NCBI GenBank assembly: GCA_964020975.1
Contig: OZ026630.1
Location: forward strand, 64,699,013-64,763,012
DNA: 64,000 bases
Direction: 5' to 3'
Source of the DNA: Hermodice carunculata
Taxonomy: Eukaryota; Annelida; Polychaeta; Eunicida; Amphinomidae
Made by a program: the position numbers and the translations under genes. The notes below the pieces were generated by a model. It was not told where the DNA came from. It saw only the letters and a list, made by a program, of their open reading frames with translations, and made no database searches. Positions 13,582 to 27,094 of the stretch are shown here, in pieces (positions within the stretch are counted from its first letter, which is position 1; each line of letters opens with the position of its first letter).

Positions 13582-16500
13582 CATTTACAGACAGAAGCAT
13601 GATAATCACAACCACCATATGGTATATATCCAAATGGCGCATGGCTATAAACTATGTCACCTATTGTTATAATTTTACATGCATGATAATTACATTTATA
13701 ACTTGTAACTTACCTGCATTCCTTCTCCCAAAGCTTAAGAGCTCCCAAATCCTCGTTTCAGACCTGTTGCATATGGCAAACTTCTAACCATGTGGCTATC
13801 TTCTGTGTAATTTCTTGCAGCAGGGGTCTATTATAAATGCCTAGGTGTCAACGTTGAGGAAACATCCTGCAAGAAGTAGAGAAAACAGTCCAAATTTGAG
13901 CCTCAATGTAAAGGAACAAGTCACAGTTTAACGCTGTCCCAAACGATCAATTGTCATGAATGTCTGACTATTGTTCCGTAACTACAACCAACACAAAGAC
14001 TCGATGCTTTATGAGAAAGATTGGCAAATATTTGCCTGAGTTTAGGACATGCAATTTTCAACTGCAGGGCCAGTGCTGGGGATAGACTTCATCGGGTATG
14101 CAAAGCCATCCAAACCAAACATATACATACATGGAACGTGCAGGAGTTCGTCAAGACCGACCCGTTCAGTATTAGATCATGTGACAAGCCTAAAAGCTCT
14201 ATTTCCTTGGATTTAAAGATGAAGGAAATGGAATAAGCCCTTACAACATAATTAGATGTACTACACGATTGATGGCAGAATTAGCACTGAATGGAGGTCT
14301 TTCTAGGATCCTATGTAATGACACAGGCCACATAGAACAATGAAATGTAATTATGGTATTAGTAATTGTAATGAATATACTTCTGGGTATCAATATTCTC
14401 GAGTATAGCGGGTCCATCTTTCAGAGGTAGGCACTACAATATAATGATTGCAGTTTCTATTGATGCCAAGCCACTGATCGATAAACGATATGCTATTACA
14501 TATACTTTCCCTCATTATGGGCCATTCCCACTGGCTTGCAACCTCTTGCAATCCTCGACAAAATACATACCTCCATAAAAGCATCTCCTTGCCCACAACA
14601 CCAAATTATAAGCACCCACTGTGTCAAAATCTACCTTCTGTTCTGATTCATTCCAACTTCCACATCTGATTTTGTTCTCGAGTTTAAATCTGTGAATGTG
14701 AATTGCAAATGCATTGAATGCATTCAATATAATTTTCATATGCCCAACAATTGGATTACAGGCTTCATTTTCTCTCTCTGCATCTTTGATGTGGAGAAAA
14801 TGTCCTAATCTCTCATGTAGCCTGACCTACTATTGGGAGCAAATTGGTCAATATTGCTAAATATTGGTGGCTTGGCCGGCTGGGCTGCAGCTTTACCCTC
14901 ACCACGTAATTCAATCAGACTTTACAATTTGCTGAGAACATGGCTGTTACGATGGATTCCCCAATACAGCCCAAATGATGATCCTTCCCACCAGCCATTG
15001 TGTTCGGCATTCCACAAAAACGAGATGCTGCGCTTCCTGGGCCACTCCCACAGCTGTAGGGACAGAAATAACAAGGCCCTGCAGGGCAAACTCTCACAAG
15101 CTCTACCTTCCCTCCTATCTATTACCCAGGATAAAAAAAGGGGGCAAATCACAGGAAAAGCACGGTACACATGCATAGAAAACTCTGACCCTGAATGCAC
15201 TTTTTTCAATGAATTAGATTAATTAAATCTGGCTGCTTGCAACTATGAAATTTCCTACGGCTTGATTAGGCATCTCGCAATTGAGAAATAAGGTCTCATT
15301 TTGCGAGCACCTGTTCACCCAATTCTTGTCATCTTGGTTCTTGTCAAATCTCCTTTGGTTCTCCTGCTTTTACTGTCAAACTAATTCACCAAAATCTCTC
15401 AATAGAAAATGATTAAGGTAATCACAGGACCCATAAATCTGGACACATCATACACCTGAGGTTTAACCTTTCCACTACATTGCTTCTGGCGTTTAATGTT
15501 TACGCCAACGCATTTAACTCCTTTTGTGTTGGTAGCCTTTTTCCAATGTCTATTTAGCTCCAGTTATTATGGGAATTATAAATAAATACAAATTGCTCAT
15601 AAAAGTAGCTTTCACTCTAGTGTGAAAATGTCTTTTTTTTAATTCAGTGGTTTTGCATTTCCCGGCAATTCATGCAGCTGCATGACTTGCTAGGCAATAT
15701 TAAAACCTCTGACCAACACCTTTGGCATATTTAATTCTGCAGTACGGATTGACATAAAAATTCTAGACCTTTGGTTCAGTGTTTGCAAGCTGCATTAGGG
15801 GAAGGGTCTTTTCATTCATTCACAATGCAGGTCAATAATTTTAAAGTAATGTCCAATCTGAGCAAGTGACTTGGCTTTTAGGCCAACTATGGCAGGAACA
15901 TGGATCCCTGACGTACTAAACCTGTATATTCAACTGGCAGCAACTTTTGCAGAATCTGTCTGCACTAAAAATAGAACTCAAAATTCAAAGTTGTAAAAAC
16001 ACAAGCATTCTGGGTAAAATGTATTTTTTAACAAATTTTGCATATTTCTTGAAAAACATAAATGGTCAAATTTGTGCTATTATAGTTTCAACACATGTAT
16101 CTGCAAAAAGATATCAGGGATTTTTCATAACTGTATCTGTTTGTTTACAATGGTGATACAAAAACTGGAAAACGGTTGTTTTTGTAAAATTGATCAAGTT
16201 TGTGGGACTCTTCATTTTTGAGACACATTTAAACAAGAACCGATCATTTCTTAGAAAATCCCTCATACCTTTAGGTTATAGAGAATTTTTAGAGTAAACC
16301 AGTTTTTATTAGATTAAAATGAGCGAATTTGTTTCAGAGAAACATCCATATGAAACAGCCATTGTTGAGCAGATAACCACTGTCAGTAATCAAGAGCCAA
16401 AGGTTAACATGGTCCATGGACTACTCTATGTAACATTGAAAGAATTTTGTTAATTTCTTCAAATTGTATTGGGGCCAGAACTACTAAATGTGGACATATG

Positions 16501-17272
16501 GCAGAGAACACATGTCTATCAAAATGTCCCCCACATCTCAAAATGAACATGAACCAAAATCAGTCGGACATTGCCCTAACATATATTGTTTATTGCTATC
16601 AGAAGGGGCCCAAACATTACAAGAAAATTAGTTTGAAAACATGTGATAAAACCCCTAGTTTTCACCCTCTGGACTTAGTTGCTTTCTGTCTGCATCTTCT
16701 GATTTGAGCTGCATGACAATTTGCCTGCTGAACAGACCTAACTCCATGCATATGTATTGTCCACTCCAAGGACAGAAAACAGAAATTTGCCTGCTGAGTA
16801 CCCAACATGAAAACACCAATGGTATTTCTTTAAGTTTTGGACAAATTTTGTTGAGGGATTCTCAATGCACCTTCAGGACACTGTGATTCCCACAGCATTT
16901 TACGCCATAAGGCTGCCCTGTAAAAAGCAAGAACATACTTGGCTGTCTCACACACATACACAAAGCTAATTATACAAACTCACTGGGGAATATCAGATTT
17001 GTTCAACTTGTATGTTTTTGGATATCCACATGTCAAAAATACATATTAGTGTATATTAGAACTTATCAGTGGTCATATTTGTAGAACAGAATTTTTAGTT
17101 GGGTAAAGATCAATACTGTATAACATATCATTTTGGTAACTTGGCCACATGAACTACATGTCTAGCAAATTTGACAAACCTGTATTTCGCACTAGTCATT
17201 TCCAACCTCATGAAATTGCATATAGGAGGCTATAAAACTCTGCTCTCTTCCCCATAGCAGACACAAATGAAT

Positions 17273-17286
17273 GTTACCATGGTAAC
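17273..17286. promoter_or_regulatory. Perfect palindromic X-box (RFX-type site)
   Basis: GTTACCATGGTAAC is an exact 14-bp palindrome fitting the RFX consensus GTNRCC...RGYAAC with no spacer. A TATAAAA lies about 40 bp upstream (near 17231). Binding is not shown. Confidence 0.4.
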
Positions 17287-20200
17287 ACTATTATGATGAA
17301 TGCAAAAGAAAATAAAAGTTTGTATAGTTTTTTTTTCTTGGCATATTTTTTGGGGGGGGGGGGAGGGTCCTTTTGCATGAAAAATCAGTTGTCATTCATA
17401 CAACACAGGGAATCCAACTTCTCGAGGCTACTCTACACATACCAATACACTTTGATGATTTCTAACTTTTTTTTTAAATTAATTCTTTTTATTGTTCATT
17501 TAATTATGTGGTTCCTCATGCAGTTAAACAGTAAAACATACACACATTTTTGACATAAACTTGTTACCAGTCTAATTACATACATGGCTCTTGAAAAGCA
17601 CTGAAGTTCCACACAACACTGTTATGTGCCAGGAATTGTTCAGATTCTCCAATGTTGTGACAGGCATCATCATCATAAATATGAATGAAGTGAACTCAAC
17701 ATGCCACAGCCACTGCAATTCCAGATTTACTACCACACAATCATCATAAAATGCATGTTTTCAGCCAAAAGTACATTATTAAGGACCTCATTTTGTCTTC
17801 CTCATTTCCTGTGGCAAGCATATTCACAATCACAACCATCAATATTTTCATGGGTGAAAGACTTGTAACATTTTTATGCTAACATACCACTGATACAGTT
17901 AATTATAAGAACTGCTGTTCTCTCCATGGTATGACAGTGAGATCCAAAATGTCAGCGTGCTAAGAAATTTGATAACTTCACTTAATCTGATTTGCACCAG
18001 TATTGTTATACACATACAAAAGAACCTTGTTAAAAGTTACATTTCCTTTGCTGTAAGATTAAACACATATAAATCTCTCCTCCAAAGCACATTGTCTGTT
18101 CATTTCTATGACCCCACATGCATGTACATGTAGTGTGCAGTAATTCATCAAGATGGCCCTTCTGCACTATGGAAATGCAACAAAACATTTTCTCAACAGG
18201 TTCAATGCATAGTTCACCCGCTGATAAAAATAGGTCAAAATTACCCAGAGAGTCAACCAGCTGTTTTTTCATATTGTGAATTTCTGTGTGCAAAATCTGA
18301 AACATAAATTTGCAACAGAAAGGTCATCAAAAATTGTATCACAGATGAGAATTTGAGCACATCAGCAAAAAAATTTAATAATTCCCCTTCAATGGACAGT
18401 TGAAGCATGGGCCCCACAGTTAAAAAATTCAACACTAAGAAAATGTATAAATTAACTAAATCTGTTTACGTTTTAAAATTCTGGATATGAAGTTCTGGTC
18501 TATGAATTTTCGTTGTCCTTGTGAACACCAGTTCATCACTCGCTTCCCATATGCTAGGAAAACAGAGCTTTTGGTGATGCAGGTTGACCAGTGGACACCT
18601 TGCTATGACTTCTGCTTCCTCTAAATGATGGAGTTTGATGGTCTTCTTGGCACACAGTCTGCTTCAGTATAAATGCAAAACACCGCCAAACACATCCAGG
18701 CTTCCTTCATTTTTTGCACTCACACTGTGATTTTTTTTTAATTTTTCCACACTGACTTACCTGGAGAAAAGAACGCTGTATATTTAAGTGACTTCTGTGT
18801 CATTTACGGCTTCTACTCACTGCAGACCTTTTGAGTGTCGCACAACACAGTGTACTACATGTACTTGTATGCTACCCACAATGAGGAATTGTCAGCCTGG
18901 GGTTCAGTATCTATGACCAGGATTGGAAAACATTGAAACATTAAGTATGTCACTCTCCACTACACAAGTATTGATGTGCCCTGGGGAGGGTACGCACCCG
19001 TACAGCTAGATCACTGGAGAATATTCTCCCTCAGTTCATATGCCACTCCTCTGCCATTTTCCCACTCAACACAAGCAAAGCTGCCAGATTAACATTGATA
19101 TTCACTTAAATGAATTTATTGATATTGGATGGAGATGAAACTGGTTGTACTTTTACACGTGATGGGCTTCTTTTTTCTTCTGAATCAACTTTTTTTTCAT
19201 ATTGAAGGAAAAAAATATACACTCTTTAATGACGGGCAAGTCAGGAAAATATGTATACAAAAATGGCCTTGAGCCTTACGTTGTGGATCAGTAATAAATA
19301 ACTTCACACGAATAAAGAAATCAATTGAATGGGTTCACCCTTCCCATCAGCAGTCTGACTGGAAGCTAAGTTATTTCCTGACAACAAAAAGCTTTCTTGG
19401 ACACAGGTGAAGATTTCCATAAAAACTGATGCATTCCTGGTAAGCTTACACTGCCAGTGTCCCCATAACTGTGAGATATATTAACTCTTTCTGGTTCTGA
19501 CCAAAATCTAAAATGTCACCTGTCTTTGGTCCCAACTTTATTAATTTTTCTTAATCTTAAAAAATTGAAACATTTAATGCTGAACAAGACTCCATTAGGT
19601 TAATATCTCTCAATTTGAATAAAATTCTTCACTTCATGCACTTCAGATAACCCCCAAAGGCCATCACGTGAGGAGAAATATTGCTAATGCTATTTGATTT
19701 TGAGGTGACAGGAGTTAAGAGTCACCTTTTGAAGCCCACCTTGGTCTGTTAATAAATATGAAGATTGATTTGAGTGACTTTCTGGGCTCTTTCCTGAACC
19801 TTTTCAAAAGGACATTTGTCATAGCCCCTATCTAAATATTTACAGGAATACCCATATATCTATCAGCTGTAGGCTGCACTCTATGCACATGTCATTGGTA
19901 TAAATGGAATTTGTACCAACCCAATTACAGGGCCCCCATCTCTTCCAATACACCCTATTTAGGCTGAATATTTTGTGCCTGAACAGAGATCAAGACCTGC
20001 TGCTACCAAAGGACACCGATAATGGACCATTCATTTTACACACCTCAAAGACATGGCAGATTAAACCCTGTTTAACAAGCATGTGTTTGTTCTGCTAATG
20101 TTTAACCTGACGTATATAAATAATGCATATTCCCCACAGTGCATTGTCCTTTACCACATTCCCAATGGGCCCGAAGCTGTCCTACTTTAGTTCTCACCTG

Positions 20201-20384
20201 GAAAGTAGACTTCTCGAGAGGCAAACGAATGTTTTCCACAGCAGTAACAATTGTCAATTTTACCTCTGGTGAAAAGACATCTTTTTTGACATCACTTTTA
20301 CGAGCCCGAGTGCCCTAACTTGTTATTTCATTGGGACATTTGACAATTATGATCCATCAACCCTGGTGCAGTGAGCATGTTGTA

Positions 20385-20398
20385 GTTACCATGGCAAT
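20385..20398. promoter_or_regulatory. X-box-like site, one mismatch
   Basis: GTTACCATGGCAAT differs from GTTACCATGGCAAC at the last base. It lies in unique sequence. Confidence 0.3.
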
Positions 20399-20765
20399 CC
20401 ATTTAGTCTTTGTGTGAAACAAATCAGCAGGAAGAAGTGAAATAAGTGGACATGATCTGTGAAGAGTTTGATGAATATCTCATGTCTTCTGTTCCTGACC
20501 AAGCGTCAGCCTGTGAATTTATCCATAAAGGCAAGATGCATTGCTGATCGACAGGAAACCCCATGGAGAAGCCCTTTTAATTCTCTCAGTTCTCCTGATG
20601 CCCGATCCCAAGGTCACCCACTGATTCCCCATGTATTGTATGAAAGACTGCCATGCGTTAACTGTTCCATACACCTCCTTTATGGATTACCGTCTCAGGC
20701 TAGAACCCATACGGACAACTTTCTTCATCTAACAACTTTGAGGTCAAGAAGAGCTCAGATCTATC

Positions 20766-21240
20766 AATTATGATATGTGACCTTGACAATTACATGTAGG
20801 TCAAGGTCACCCAAACCCAATCCCAAGCTAGATCTATGTACATAACCTGACCACATTTTCATAAGTTTTGTGAAATTCTTTAAGAGTTATTGCATGGAAG
20901 CCAAATTACCATATGTGGCTCTGCAACCTTGAAAATTATGTCAAGATCATACAAAGACAAACCTAAGCTACATTTTACCAAGTTCCAAAATGCTACCAAG
21001 TTTCTTTAAGTTTTGTGAAATCCTTCAATAGTTATCACATGGAAAAATTACCATATATGGCTCTGTGACCTTGAGAATTGTGTCACAGTCACCAAACTCA
21101 ATTCCAAGCTAGGTCTTACTAAATTATATAATCCTACCAGTAAGTTTTGTGAAATCCTTCAAGTGTTATTGCAGGGAAATGAAATTAAAATGCAATCAGA
21201 GATTGCTGGACCCATGCCCCCTCGCCTCATTTATAGCCTT
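20766..21240 (+). repeat. Three tandem AGGTCA-type units
   Basis: About three units near 150 bp share GGCTCTGYRACCTTGARAATT, GTCAAGRTCA, AAGTTTTGTGAAATCCTT and AGTTATTGCATGG. The end carries AAATTAAAATGCAATCAGAG and GATTGCTGGACCCATGCCCC, a segment also present at about 41233-41275. Confidence 0.7.
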
Positions 21241-23948
21241 GCTAATAACAGGTCTCATTTTGGAATGACTGTAGTAAAAAACAAGGGCTAAGCCCTATGG
21301 AATTGGTACTTGCTGAACATCTGGTAAAGTACATTTGATGCCAAACTGAACAAAAAAAAAAAAAAAAGAAAAAAAAAGACACAACAGAGGTAAAATAAAC
21401 CCCAATGCCTAAAATTCAGTCAACTCTATCATAAATGGTTGATACACTGTGTACTTACTAACTTAGCATGCAAGCAAATAATGGAGATTAAACAATAAAA
21501 TCTCCCAACGTATCGTACACTGTCCTTCATCACTGAACAATATAAGGACAGATTTTGGCTCTATCACTGAACTACATCTTCATATTTCTTATCGATATGA
21601 GCATAAGTTGCTCCATGTACAGGGGAGACACAATTCCTCATAAAAAGACGAAGTCCTTGCACGAAAGCACTAACATGCCTGTAGTTCTTGAGAAACAACA
21701 GACAGAAGAATGGTCCAGGTCAACAGCTTTCCTTGGTGCAGTTTGACTGCACTGTGCCTAAAGAGTGCCAAGGAAAGCTACATGTGAAGTCAGTCTACAA
21801 CTCAGCACTGAAAGAGTTAAGACCACATTGCACTGAACATGTCAGCAGTCAGCAATGTGGTTTAACTAAGGCATACATCCTCCCTACAGGACCATACATT
21901 GTATTTCTTTTGTTTATGTCATGTACACCAACACAGACAACAACAACTTGCAAGAGCTTCACAACTAATGAAAAAAATGAATGATCCCTCCACAACATAA
22001 ATATCCACACACACACACATGGAAGGGGAGTTGAGAACATGTCTTGAATCTTGTTACAAACAAAAGGGTTACATTAACTAGCTATTTAAAAAAAAGCTTC
22101 AAAATCAATATAATGATTGCTGGCAATACTGGGTCACATTCCTGCAGCTCATCATTATTGGCATTTTAACCCTCAGAGAATTAAATCAATTAATCTTGTT
22201 TTTGTTCACTACACCATTATTTTATCATGGGGGTTGTAGATTCTGTCAATCATACTGTCCTGGTCATAGCTGCCTAGACTATCTCCCAGCCATGCCAGCA
22301 ACACTGGGTTTCCACACAGTAGCACTGCTCCATGTCAGACATTGTTTGGTAGCCAATTGCCACCTCTTTCACCTCTTAGTGTAACAGCTTACAACTGAGA
22401 TACCTGATGGACATAATTCTATATGGAAGAGATGCAGTCTCACAATGACCTTTCAATGTCTGCACTATCAAACATAGTGACATGACTTTCAAGTGCTTGT
22501 AAATGTAGAGTCTACTGCTTCCAGTTTGTGAATAATCCTCTACATACAACTCTTTGTATCCGAACATGCTTGAGTGGGATACTAAAAACCGTTCCAAAAG
22601 TAGCAGAAGAGTTTGTATTTATGATAGACAGAATGGGAATTTAAGTTGCATTTGTTTACATTTAACAGCTCATAACATCTGGCCCGGCAGTTTATACCAA
22701 TGTTTGTACCCTACATTCAGTAGCACTGGAAATCTATTTGGCCTAAAACTGACAGCCCAGCATAATGAGCTGCCAAACCCAATTATAAATTATTCACAAA
22801 CTTCTACTTTAAAGGTTTTGATACTTACAACCTGTTTTACTTGCATACATGGGAAGTAAACATGTTGTTCTGTCCATATCCATTACTTTTGTACACTTAC
22901 AGTACGGAAACGATATCTTTATTCACTTTTTTGCTACTTTGAAATGCACACATCATGAGTTATCCTTCTTCCTTCTCCCCCCCCCCCACGCACCCCCACC
23001 CCCCCCCCCACCTCCAGAGCTGCTGGGCCCTTATGTCACAAAAGTAATACAATGAAGTGAGCTGACAGCATGGCACAGGGAAGCAGTGGAAATGGGCACA
23101 AAAATGTACATTTTCATCTCCATATCTGTGGAGGATGAGTCTTTGTGTTGCGGTTGTGGTAAATATCAGATAGATGGCAAGTGAAACACAGGAAACCCTA
23201 GAACAAAAAATGCAAAATCATCAGCCCTACTTTTGGGCGATTTCAGCAGGAAGGGGTTAAGGTATTGTATGCCTGGGACAATGAGTTTACTCTTCATGTT
23301 TTCAGCCAGAGACAGGAGAAAGATTGTCACGTGTAGCCTGTTTCACTGCATAAGATTACGGGAAAGGGAAACAGACGAACGTCTCAATCCAGTGATGGCA
23401 CCACCCAAAAGTATTTTCTTTTATTTCTGCAGCCACCTAAAATATGGCCACCAAATGTTCACATGCCGATGTTTTGAAGATCTGATTTAGTCTGATATCC
23501 TAATGCAGTTTTTGATCACTGAGCCACAATAGACGGATTTATGTGTACAGTGTACACATTCTGCACTGCAACTATTTCAATTCAATCATAACGTACCTGT
23601 GAAATTACTCTTAAACACATGTTGAGTATGACAGTGATATATACACAATAATGACCTTGTAGACATGCAGATCTCAAGACATCAATATCTTTGTCAGGCA
23701 CCAGAACACCATAGATCCTTGTTTGTTCATAACACCAATGACAGAGGTATCAGCATGAATAAGCTATCACGTTTAAAATTTTCCGCTACATCTTTCCTTT
23801 CAGTACCTTCCCGGTTTGTCAGCAATGCATAGTGTTCCTGGCCACAGCCCAAATCCTTTCCCCACTCAAACTGGATGTTGGGCAAGTGTCATGTGTTTCA
23901 GCATTTTTTTTTAATATATTTCCAGTTATGAATAACAATTTAAATGAG
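21241..23948. other. Mostly unique sequence
   Basis: No gene recognised. It includes an A-rich run (21353-21378), C-rich runs (about 22977-23011) and one MITE fragment listed separately. Confidence 0.35.
21711..21820. repeat. Fragment of the TTAACTCTTTCAGTGC MITE family
   Basis: GGTCCAGGTCAACAGCTTTCCTTGG faces CCAAGGAAAGCT about 35 bp later, and the right end is CAGCACTGAAAGAGTTAA (21803-21820). This matches the inside and end of 11881-12133. The left end was not located. Confidence 0.5.
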
Positions 23949-24056
23949 AATTGTAAATGAGACCTATCAAGATAACAAGACCCAAGACAATTGTAAATGA
24001 GACCTATCAAGATAACAAGACCCAAGACAATTGTAAATGAGACTTATCAAGATAAC
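23949..24056. repeat. 40-bp tandem repeat, almost three copies
   Basis: The unit starts AATTGTAAATGAGACCTATC at 23949, 23989 and 24029. The first two copies are identical by eye; the third has one change in the first 30 bp and then ends. This looks like a recent local duplication. Confidence 0.9.
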
Positions 24057-24074
24057 ATAACTCCTATGTCTGTC

Positions 24075-24142
24075 CTGACTCAACAGCTATCCTTGGCATG
24101 GGTTGGGTGCTTAACCCATGGCAAGGATAGCTGTTGACTCAG
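24075..24142. repeat. 30-bp-arm hairpin
   Basis: Arms 24075-24104 and 24113-24142 (CTGACTCAACAGCTATCCTT... and its inverse) differ at two positions, with an 8-nt loop. The core relates to the AGGTCAACAGCTTTCC family, and a GAGGGTTAA end follows near 24166. It is probably a palindromic MITE core. Confidence 0.85.
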
Positions 24143-24962
24143 CCTCAGTTCAAGGGGAAGAGGGTTAAATTATAGACACCTTCTCTGTCAATGACACCAA
24201 AGCCATGGGAATCTGTCAATTGTACTGAGCATTTTCACACAGTGATCAAGCAATGTTTGAGTATAAAGTACACACTCCCCACACTCATGGAATGAACGGC
24301 TGTGTGGTAAGTGGACCTGGATCAGCCTTACTGTTTGGGTCCTGCTATATCACGTAGAAGGCAGGAGGTAATCAATTGACACTCCGCTGCCGCTACGGGA
24401 AATAATTGATATACGACAGAGGAACCGCACTTGTACGGCTGCCCCTAATGTTCCATATAAAGTGGTCTGTTGCTTCTGTTCCAGAAAATGCCAGCCGATT
24501 ATTTGCTGCCTATCAGGCTTATCTTATGTGACAAGACCAATTGAGGAAAATAGGTAGCCAGCTAAGCATACCAGAACAGCCTTCTTCAAAACATCACTCT
24601 TGATTAAGAACAGTGGTGTAATAATTTGCTTAAGTCTCTTTTGTCTACAGATATGGTTTTGGCTACAGTTCTATTGGATAGAACTGATGATATCAATGTG
24701 GCAGTACTTTGTAGAAGTCTGGGTATCATCAGTACATATACACAAGGACAGGCCCAGCAATGGCAGGTACGCCACACTGGTGGTGCCACCTATATTCTAA
24801 TGTTTTTTGCACGTGACCAATCAAAATAATATTTGCACATTTATGCATAAATATGCTAGCTTAATTGGAAAATCAATCAAATCTGATTCTTTCAAAGTAA
24901 AGTAATTTCTGACATTCCTCTGCTGGAGTGAAACATTTTTATTTACATACATCTATTATTAT

Positions 24963-24966
<4 letters not shown>
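24143..24966. other. Unique non-coding stretch
   Basis: No gene recognised. Overlapping short frames on both strands at about 24600-24829 lack recognisable domains. Confidence 0.35.

Positions 24967-25029
<63 letters not shown>
24967..25029. repeat. (TA)n microsatellite
   Basis: Pure TA run of about 60 bp. Confidence 0.95.
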
Positions 25030-25032
<3 letters not shown>

Positions 25033-25406
25033 GATCATAGAATGGCAGAGTCTCATACCAGCAACCTTTGGCGTGAATCACCTAGCAAAAAAAACAAAAA
25101 TGTGAAAGGCACATCCCAACTGCATCCAATCACCATTTTTAAAAGGAATGGTTCAACAGAGACTGGTATGCATGAATGCCACTATTGACACAGCCTAATT
25201 CATTGTGTTTAATCCAGTACAAGTACTGTATGTATATCAGATTTTCAGATTATCCAAAACAAAGCTAAACAAAACAAAACAAAAATAAACGGCCCATGGG
25301 CGTAATGCTCTGCTGACATATAATCTAATGACCATCACCAATAAATCATTTCCTCAAATGCATTCCCTCCAAGACATTGAGAAATTAGTCAATGCTATCC
25401 ATTTTA

Positions 25407-25700
25407 TGCCATACGAGTCCCGCTCAATCCGAGCATAAAATATATATTTTTGGCATTTCCTTCTACTGGTGGATCTAAGTCCCCGATTTTGGAAATAAAT
25501 ACCAACTCAGTAAATATACTGCATAACCGTGTTGGTATGGCACTCGCGCATAACTACCTCCAACGGACCATTCTTTTTAAGAATGGGGATTTGGTCGAGT
25601 GGATATGTGCATTTCCCATTTCAGCTCCGCGACTGGTGCCAAAGGTTGCAGCTTTGAGTCCCGCTCGTTCTGAACATAAAATACACATTTTGTGGTACAT
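25407..25700 (+). mobile_element. tRNA-derived SINE pieces, class II tRNA-like head
   Basis: TGGTCGAGTGG (25592-25602) matches the A box of Leu/Ser tRNAs. GCTTTGAGTCC (25651-25661) is a diverged B box, 59 nt downstream, consistent with a long variable arm. CCGCTCGTTCTGAACATAAAATACACATTTTG follows. An upstream piece (about 25411-25455), ATACGAGTCCCGCTCAATCC then GAGCATAAAATATATATTTT, is a second copy's B box and body. No acceptor stem is visible, so this is a SINE rather than a tRNA gene. Confidence 0.55.
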
Positions 25701-26016
25701 CTGGCCTCATTCACCTTATACTTTATCAACATATCAAATTTAGTGTCCTTTTCTTGAGTGATTTAATGACCCTGAATATAAAGTCAAAGTCACACAACAT
25801 ATCACAAATATTAGCCAGTGGCCTAATGCATATTTGGTGTATATTAAGCATTTCTATCTGAATTGATCAACACAATAATGACTTTAATATGTTTCAATAA
25901 CTATGATGTTAGTTCCAATAATTGCCACCATGACTCCTCATCAGAGGTCTGTATAATGTTCCAGCAATATATATGGATGTATGAACATGAATTAAGATGC
26001 AATGACCACCACATGT
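25701..26016. other. Unique non-coding stretch
   Basis: Nothing recognised. Confidence 0.35.
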
Positions 26017-26531
26017 ACAAGAGGACTGTGTGAACAGCCCACGCTCAGCTGACCTTGAGATTCATCACACTTGTGGCTCTGTAAATTTGGCATTGGATCA
26101 AGGTAACCCATGTACTGAGTAAGTCTGATCATTCTGGAAGAACACTAACATGTGCAACATCAAGGTCCCAGTTCATGTAATTATCACGTCATAGTGAAGA
26201 GTAAATTCATGTATGTGGCACTGTGACCTCAGAAATGAGGTCAAGGTCACTCATGTACTCACTAAGCGTGACTTTTGTACAGAAACATTAACATGTGCTA
26301 CATCAAGGTCCTAACTCAAAACACATCTCAAGTTATCAAGTAAACAGTAAATTTCACGTCAGTTGTCCTGTGACCTTGGAAATGAGGTCAAGGTCACTCA
26401 TGATCATGTACTGTCGTGTGGCCCTCAAAGAGAATCATAACCATGTACAAAAAAACAAAAGTTCAGGCTGAAGTAATTCTCAAGTTATCATATGTAGAGT
26501 TAGATACACCTGAGTGCCCCTCTGACCTTGA

Positions 26532-26725
26532 TAGGGCCAATGATTTTTCCCTTTTTTTCCAAAACCGAAGCGGAATTGTACATTTTTTTCATCCTTGAAA
26601 TGGAATTTGAAGTTTTTTCTTATATGAATTATATATAAATATATAGCAGTGAAACGGAATTTGAAACATTTTTGCTGATGAAGCGAAATTCCTATTTTTT
26701 TTTAAACGGAAAATCATTGGCCCTA
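26532..26725. mobile_element. 194-bp MITE with 6-bp target duplication
   Basis: The ends are TAGGGCCAATGATTTT and its exact inverse (16 bp). The flanking CCTTGA is duplicated at 26526-26531 and 26726-26731. The interrupted host unit reads ...GACCTTGAGAATGAGGTCA, as in other copies, so the empty site is known. AT-rich inside, no coding. A 6-bp duplication with TAGGG ends may indicate a hAT-related group; not certain. Confidence 0.9.
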
Positions 26726-27094
26726 CCTTGAGAATGAGGTCACGGTCACCTATGTACTGTGTAACTCCCGCTGTCATGCCCTCAAGCATTCCTGCATAAT
26801 TTTGAATTAATTTGCCCAGTGATTTTGGAAAGGAATATTTTTAAAGATTTGGTCAAAAAATGAATGAAAAAATTCATAAAAAATCCAAAAAATCATTGGA
26901 GTGTGACCATTTGACAAAACTTAGTAGAGACCCACAACAAGGTACATCCCCACCAAGTTTGAAGTGAAGCTGGTCAGTGCTTTTGGAGAAAAAGTCAAAA
27001 TCATGAATTACCATTGCAATCCCCAGTCACTTACATAGTTATCAATAGGACTATATGCACTAGCGGGTAAGTACCTGAATTGAAAAATTCATTA

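Larger units (their letters stand above)
13582..20765. other. Long unique region, no gene recognised
   Basis: Complex sequence with few repeats. Short open frames (for example 14833-15222, 129 codons) have no recognisable domain. Segments around 15200-15900 and 19640-20600 are of balanced composition and contain many homeodomain-like TAATTA and Sox-like ACAATTG words, so they are reasonable candidates for regulatory DNA. This is inference. G run at about 17351-17362. Confidence 0.35.

Noticed and set aside
14833-15222. 129-codon open frame, plus strand
   Set aside because: Overlapped by other open frames on both strands; no recognisable domain.
25582-25672. Functional Leu/Ser tRNA gene
   Set aside because: Boxes are present but no acceptor stem or anticodon arm can be drawn; a second partial copy nearby points to a SINE.
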